Source: Clostridium tetanomorphum (lineage in GTDB: Bacteria > Bacillota > Clostridia > Clostridiales > Clostridiaceae). From it: a DNA stretch of 59,791 nucleotides. The position numbers and the translations under genes were made by a program. Below the pieces are notes generated by a model. It worked only from the letters and a program-made list of their open reading frames with translations. It was not told the DNA's origin and searched no databases. This document shows positions 56,180 to 59,791 of the stretch, piece by piece; positions within the stretch are counted from its first letter, which is position 1; every line of letters starts with the position of its first letter. Location: assembly GCF_017873215.1 (NCBI RefSeq), contig NZ_JAGGKA010000025.1, positions 1-59,791 on the forward strand, written 5' to 3'.

Positions 56180-56490
56180 TTGACAATGAAAAATTAATGT
56201 AATATAATATACATTAATTTCAGATAAAGCAATATATTTTTATAGTAATTATTAAAAACTGAGAAAAGGAAAAGTATTTAAGATGTATACTTTAAAGAGA
56301 GTGGTGTTTGGTGAAAATCCATAGGTTAAGTCTTAAAGAAAATCACCTTGGAGTTGAATGCTGAAATAATAGTAAGCTTATCCGTAATCCTGCGTTAAAG
56401 GATAGAGCATAGTTGTGCTTGAATATTTTATACCATAGGTGGTAAAGCGAAGACATATAACTTCGCCCTAATAGGGCGAAGTTTTTTATT
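56180..56490 (+). promoter_or_regulatory. T-box leader of ileS (isoleucine specifier)
   Basis: Promoter TTGACA (56180-56185), 17 bases, TATAAT (56203-56208). Stem I features: AGAGAG, GTGTTTGGTGAAAATCC, and the specifier ATC in GAAAATCACC. The T-box sequence AGGTGGTAAAGCGAAG (about 56436-56453) precedes the terminator CTTCGCCCTA-ATA-GGGCGAAG with TTTTTT. Uncharged tRNA-Ile should permit read-through. Confidence 0.9.
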
Positions 56491-56561
56491 TATACAAAAT
56501 ATTTACTTAATGTTTATTATATTACATTTATGAGAAAATAAATAATAGGAGGGAGTTACAT

Positions 56562-59500
56562 ATGTACAAAAAAATAGACAATTCCAGAAGCTTTGTGCAA
56601 ATGGAAAGAGATGTTCTTGATGCTTGGGGAAAAGAAAATATAATAGAAAAAAACTTTGACTTAAATAAAGATGGGGAATATTTCACTTTTTATGATGGAC
56701 CACCAACAGCTAATGGTAAACCTCATGTAGGGCATGTACTTACAAGAGTTATAAAGGATTTAATTCCAAGATATAAGGTTATGAAAGGGTATAGAGTTTT
56801 AAGAAAAGCAGGATGGGATACCCATGGATTGCCAGTAGAACTTGAAATAGAAAAAAAATTAGGTATTTCAGGAAAACAACAAATAGAGAATTATGGTGTA
56901 GAGAAGTTTATAAAAGAATGTAAGGAATCTGTATTTTCATATTCAAATATGTGGAAGGATATGTCTGAAAAGTTAGCTTTCTGGGTTGATATGGATAATC
57001 CTTATGTAACATATCATAATGACTATATAGAATCGGTTTGGTGGGCTTTAAAGCAAATGTGGAATAAGGAACTTTTATATAAAGGTCATAAAGTAATTCC
57101 TTATTGCCCAAGATGTGGAACAGCACTTTCATCCCATGAAGTTGCCCAAGGATACAAAGATGTGAAAGAAGCTTCAGCTTTTGCTAAGTTCAAGGTGAAA
57201 GGTGAAGAAAATAAATATATACTTGCATGGACGACAACACCTTGGACATTGCCAAGTAATGTAGCACTTGCAGTAAATAAAACTTATGATTATGTTGAAG
57301 TTATAAATAATAATGAACATTTGATTCTTGCAAAACAACTTTTAAATGTACTAGAGGGAGAATATGAAGTAGTAAAAGAATTCAAAGGAGAAGAAATACT
57401 TGGCTTAGAGTATGAACAATTATTTAAATTCTATACTCCTGAAGAAAAAGCGTTCTATGTAGTACATGGTGATTTTGTTACTTTATCTGATGGTACTGGT
57501 GTTGTTCATATGGCGCCAGCTTATGGTGAAGATGATAATATAGTTTGTAAGAAGCATGGATTACCATTAATAAACTTAGTTGATGGAGAAGGAAAATTTA
57601 TAGATTGTGTTGAGCCTTGGAAGGGCTTATTTGTAAAAAAAGCTGACGCTAAAATAATAGAATATATGAAAGAGAAAGGAATTCTCTATAAATCAGAGAA
57701 GTTTTCACACTCATATCCACATTGTTGGAGATGTGATACACCACTTTTATACTATCCAAAAGATAGTTGGTTTGTTAGAATGACTTCTTTAAGAGATAAA
57801 CTTTTAGAAAATAATAATAACGTTAATTGGTATCCAGATAATATAAGAACAGGGAGATTTGGAAAGTTCTTAGAAAATGTTATTGATTGGGGTATCTCAA
57901 GAGATAGATATTGGGGAACACCTCTTCCAATTTGGGAATGTGAATGTGGTCATAGGGAATGTATAGGAAGTATTGCAGAACTGAAAGAAAAAGGAATAAA
58001 TGTACCAGAGAATATAGAATTGCATAAACCATATATTGATAATGTTAAATTATCATGTCCTCATTGTAATAAAGAGATGAATAGAACAGGGGAAGTTATT
58101 GACTGTTGGTTTGATTCAGGATCAATGCCTTTTGCTCAACATCATTATCCATTTGAGAACAAAGAAATATTTGAATCAAATTTCCCAGCACAGTTTATTT
58201 CTGAAGCAGTAGATCAGACTAGAGGATGGTTCTATACATTAATGGCTATTTCTACATCATTATTTGATACAAATCCATTTGAGAACTGTATAGTTTTAGG
58301 TCACGTTCTTGATAAGCATGGAATTAAGATGTCAAAACATAAAGGAAATGTAGTGGATCCATTTGAAGTATTAGATAAAGTAGGAGCAGATGCATGTAGA
58401 TGGCATTTCTATACAGCAAGTGCGCCATGGCTTCCAACAAGATTCTCTGTTGAAGATGTAGAAGAAACTCAAAGAAAATTTTTAAGTACTTTATGGAACG
58501 TTTATTCTTTCTATGTGCTGTATGCTGAATTAGACAATTTTAATCCATTAGAATATAAAAAGTTTGTAAGTGAAAATGTAATGGATAAATGGATTGTTTC
58601 AAGATTGAATACATTAATTAAAGATGTAGAAGATCATATGGATGGATATAGAATTACTCAAGCAGCACTTGCAATAGAGAATTTTGTAGATGAATTATCT
58701 AACTGGTATGTAAGAAGAAATAGATCAAGATTCTGGAGTGCAAAGCTTACAGATGATAAGATTGGAGCATATGTAACACTTTACAGAGTGCTAACTACAT
58801 TATCTCTTATTGCAGCTCCATTTATACCATTTGTTACTGAAGAAATATATAGCAATTTGGTTAAATCATTAAATAATGATGTACCAGAAAGTGTTCATTT
58901 ATGCAAATGGCCTAAATATGATGAAACATTAATGGATGTGGAATTAGAAAGAGAAATGGCAGAAGCTTATAAAATAGTTAAACTTGGTAGAAGTGCTAGA
59001 AACGGAGCAAATATGAAGAATAGACAGCCGCTTTCTAAGATGCTAATAAGTTCAAAGTCTTTACCAGAATATTATGGAGATATAATAAAAGATGAACTTA
59101 ATATAAAAGAAGTATTGTTTGGTGCAGATTTATCAACTTATGTTAATTTTGATATTAAGCCAAATTTACCTGTACTAGGTAAAGTTTATGGTAGATATAT
59201 CCCTGTTATAAGAAAAGAGCTTGCTAGTATGAATCAAATGGAGCTTGCCCAAAAGATTCAAAATGGTGAAAGTATAACTATTGATGCTTCTGATGTAAAA
59301 GTAGAATTGAATTCAGAAAACTTACTTGTCACAATGCAAGGATTAGAAGGTTTTGCTTTTGCAGGAGAAGGAACTATAGGGGTTGTTCTTGATACTACTT
59401 TAACTGATGAATTAAAAGAAGAAGGACATTTAAGAGAAATATTAAGTAAAATCCAAAATATGAGAAAAGAAAGTGGATTTGAAGTAGCAGATAAAGTAAA

Positions 59501-59669
59501 ATTATATGTAACAGATAATGAAATGTTAGAAAAAGTAGTAAGAAAATTTGAGGATGTAATCAAGAAGGAAACTCTTTGTGTAGATATATATTATAATGAA
59601 GAAAGAGAATATGTGGATTGCAAAATTAATGGAGAAGATTTTAAAATTGCAGTTGAAGTTATTAAATAA
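56562..59669 (+). CDS. ileS: isoleucyl-tRNA synthetase, type 2
   Basis: 1035-residue class I synthetase. HVGH (55-58) and KMSKHKGN are the ATP-binding motifs. An editing domain follows the [17 protein letters not shown] block (inside the connective peptide), and the anticodon-binding domain is C-terminal. Length, the missing C-terminal zinc finger and these blocks indicate the eukaryote-like type 2 enzyme, a group known for reduced mupirocin sensitivity. GGAGGG before the ATG; T-box controlled. Confidence 0.96.
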   Translation: MYKKIDNSRSFVQMERDVLDAWGKENIIEKNFDLNKDGEYFTFYDGPPTANGKPHVGHVLTRVIKDLIPRYKVMKGYRVLRKAGWDTHGLPVELEIEKKLGISGKQQIENYGVEKFIKECKESVFSYSNMWKDMSEKLAFWVDMDNPYVTYHNDYIESVWWALKQMWNKELLYKGHKVIPYCPRCGTALSSHEVAQGYKDVKEASAFAKFKVKGEENKYILAWTTTPWTLPSNVALAVNKTYDYVEVINNNEHLILAKQLLNVLEGEYEVVKEFKGEEILGLEYEQLFKFYTPEEKAFYVVHGDFVTLSDGTGVVHMAPAYGEDDNIVCKKHGLPLINLVDGEGKFIDCVEPWKGLFVKKADAKIIEYMKEKGILYKSEKFSHSYPHCWRCDTPLLYYPKDSWFVRMTSLRDKLLENNNNVNWYPDNIRTGRFGKFLENVIDWGISRDRYWGTPLPIWECECGHRECIGSIAELKEKGINVPENIELHKPYIDNVKLSCPHCNKEMNRTGEVIDCWFDSGSMPFAQHHYPFENKEIFESNFPAQFISEAVDQTRGWFYTLMAISTSLFDTNPFENCIVLGHVLDKHGIKMSKHKGNVVDPFEVLDKVGADACRWHFYTASAPWLPTRFSVEDVEETQRKFLSTLWNVYSFYVLYAELDNFNPLEYKKFVSENVMDKWIVSRLNTLIKDVEDHMDGYRITQAALAIENFVDELSNWYVRRNRSRFWSAKLTDDKIGAYVTLYRVLTTLSLIAAPFIPFVTEEIYSNLVKSLNNDVPESVHLCKWPKYDETLMDVELEREMAEAYKIVKLGRSARNGANMKNRQPLSKMLISSKSLPEYYGDIIKDELNIKEVLFGADLSTYVNFDIKPNLPVLGKVYGRYIPVIRKELASMNQMELAQKIQNGESITIDASDVKVELNSENLLVTMQGLEGFAFAGEGTIGVVLDTTLTDELKEEGHLREILSKIQNMRKESGFEVADKVKLYVTDNEMLEKVVRKFEDVIKKETLCVDIYYNEEREYVDCKINGEDFKIAVEVIK

Positions 59670-59726
59670 TGAAATTAAAAAAAGCCGTAGAGAAATTGAG
59701 GCCACTGAAAAACTAAGAATATTGAA

Positions 59727-59763
59727 TCGTCATCACGAAAGTGATGGCGGTTTTACTTTTTTG
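59727..59763 (+). terminator. intrinsic terminator after ileS
   Basis: CGTCATCAC-GAAA-GTGATGGCG followed by GTTTTACTTTTTT. Confidence 0.85.
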
Positions 59764-59791
59764 AATCAATAAATTATATTTCTTTAAGGTT

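Overview
The window is very AT-rich DNA from a low-GC Gram-positive anaerobe. It carries sporulation genes (gin, spmA, spmB, abrB with a Spo0A box), 2[4Fe-4S] ferredoxin, anaerobic ribonucleotide reductase (NrdD/NrdG), T-box leaders and strong AGGAGG ribosome-binding sites. This points to a Clostridium chromosome. A tyrosine phenol-lyase cluster together with Ig-like-domain cell-wall hydrolases would fit the C. tetani / C. cochlearium group, but that assignment is inference.

Layout: (1) 1-1.3 kb: end of an rRNA operon (23S-5S spacer, 5S rRNA), a Sir2 deacylase and tRNA-Cys. (2) 1.4-4.4 kb: CorA, a small membrane protein and an M20-family protein that has lost metal ligands. (3) 4.5-13.7 kb: the conserved near-origin block known from Bacillus (csfB/gin - yaaO - tmk - darA - holB - ricT - trmN6 - rsmI - abrB). 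The slots of yaaR, yabA and yazA are empty, and a Cys-less HMA-like protein, a ferredoxin, a PTS IIA protein and an NlpC/P60 protein are added. (4) 13.8-35 kb: an accessory stretch between abrB and metG. It holds a transaldolase-like gene, two clusters of DnaA boxes flanking a polysaccharide deacetylase gene, a probable small RNA, ispF, a tyrosine-degradation cluster (YheO-type regulator, RidA, NSS transporter, tyrosine phenol-lyase, RidA, NSS transporter with MetS small subunit), RluF, a two-component system, a GH73 glucosaminidase, spmAB, two MATE exporters, a family-4 uracil-DNA glycosylase and a MarR regulator. (5) 35-42 kb: the Bacillus-like block resumes (T-box-metG, tatD, yabE-like, rnmV, ksgA), with one inserted glucosaminidase. 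(6) 42-59.8 kb: unknown acidic and lipoprotein genes, lgt, Mrp-type ATPase, ferredoxin, DUF3048 lipoprotein, nrdDG with a NrdR-box, an MBL hydrolase, murI with a leader, a DUF3870 protein, a double amidase with one dead domain, and T-box-ileS.

How the genes work together: the tyrosine cluster is self-consistent. The symporters can import amino acid, the lyase makes phenol, pyruvate and ammonia by beta-elimination, and RidA hydrolyses the reactive enamine/imine released by such chemistry. The YheO-type regulator is the obvious control candidate. Three secreted wall hydrolases share one N-terminal Ig-like domain and probably one targeting mode. NrdDG, ferredoxins and the Mrp ATPase fit strict anaerobic, Fe-S-based metabolism.

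The most unusual signals are the bipartite DnaA-box array (13 sites, including two convergent pairs of perfect boxes and a 45-bp palindrome) far from any visible dnaA; a promoter-terminator unit that looks like a small RNA; the pseudo-enzymes (M20 protein, first amidase domain, Cys-less HMA); and three short genes with good support (16921-17082, 24687-24794, 47327-47503).
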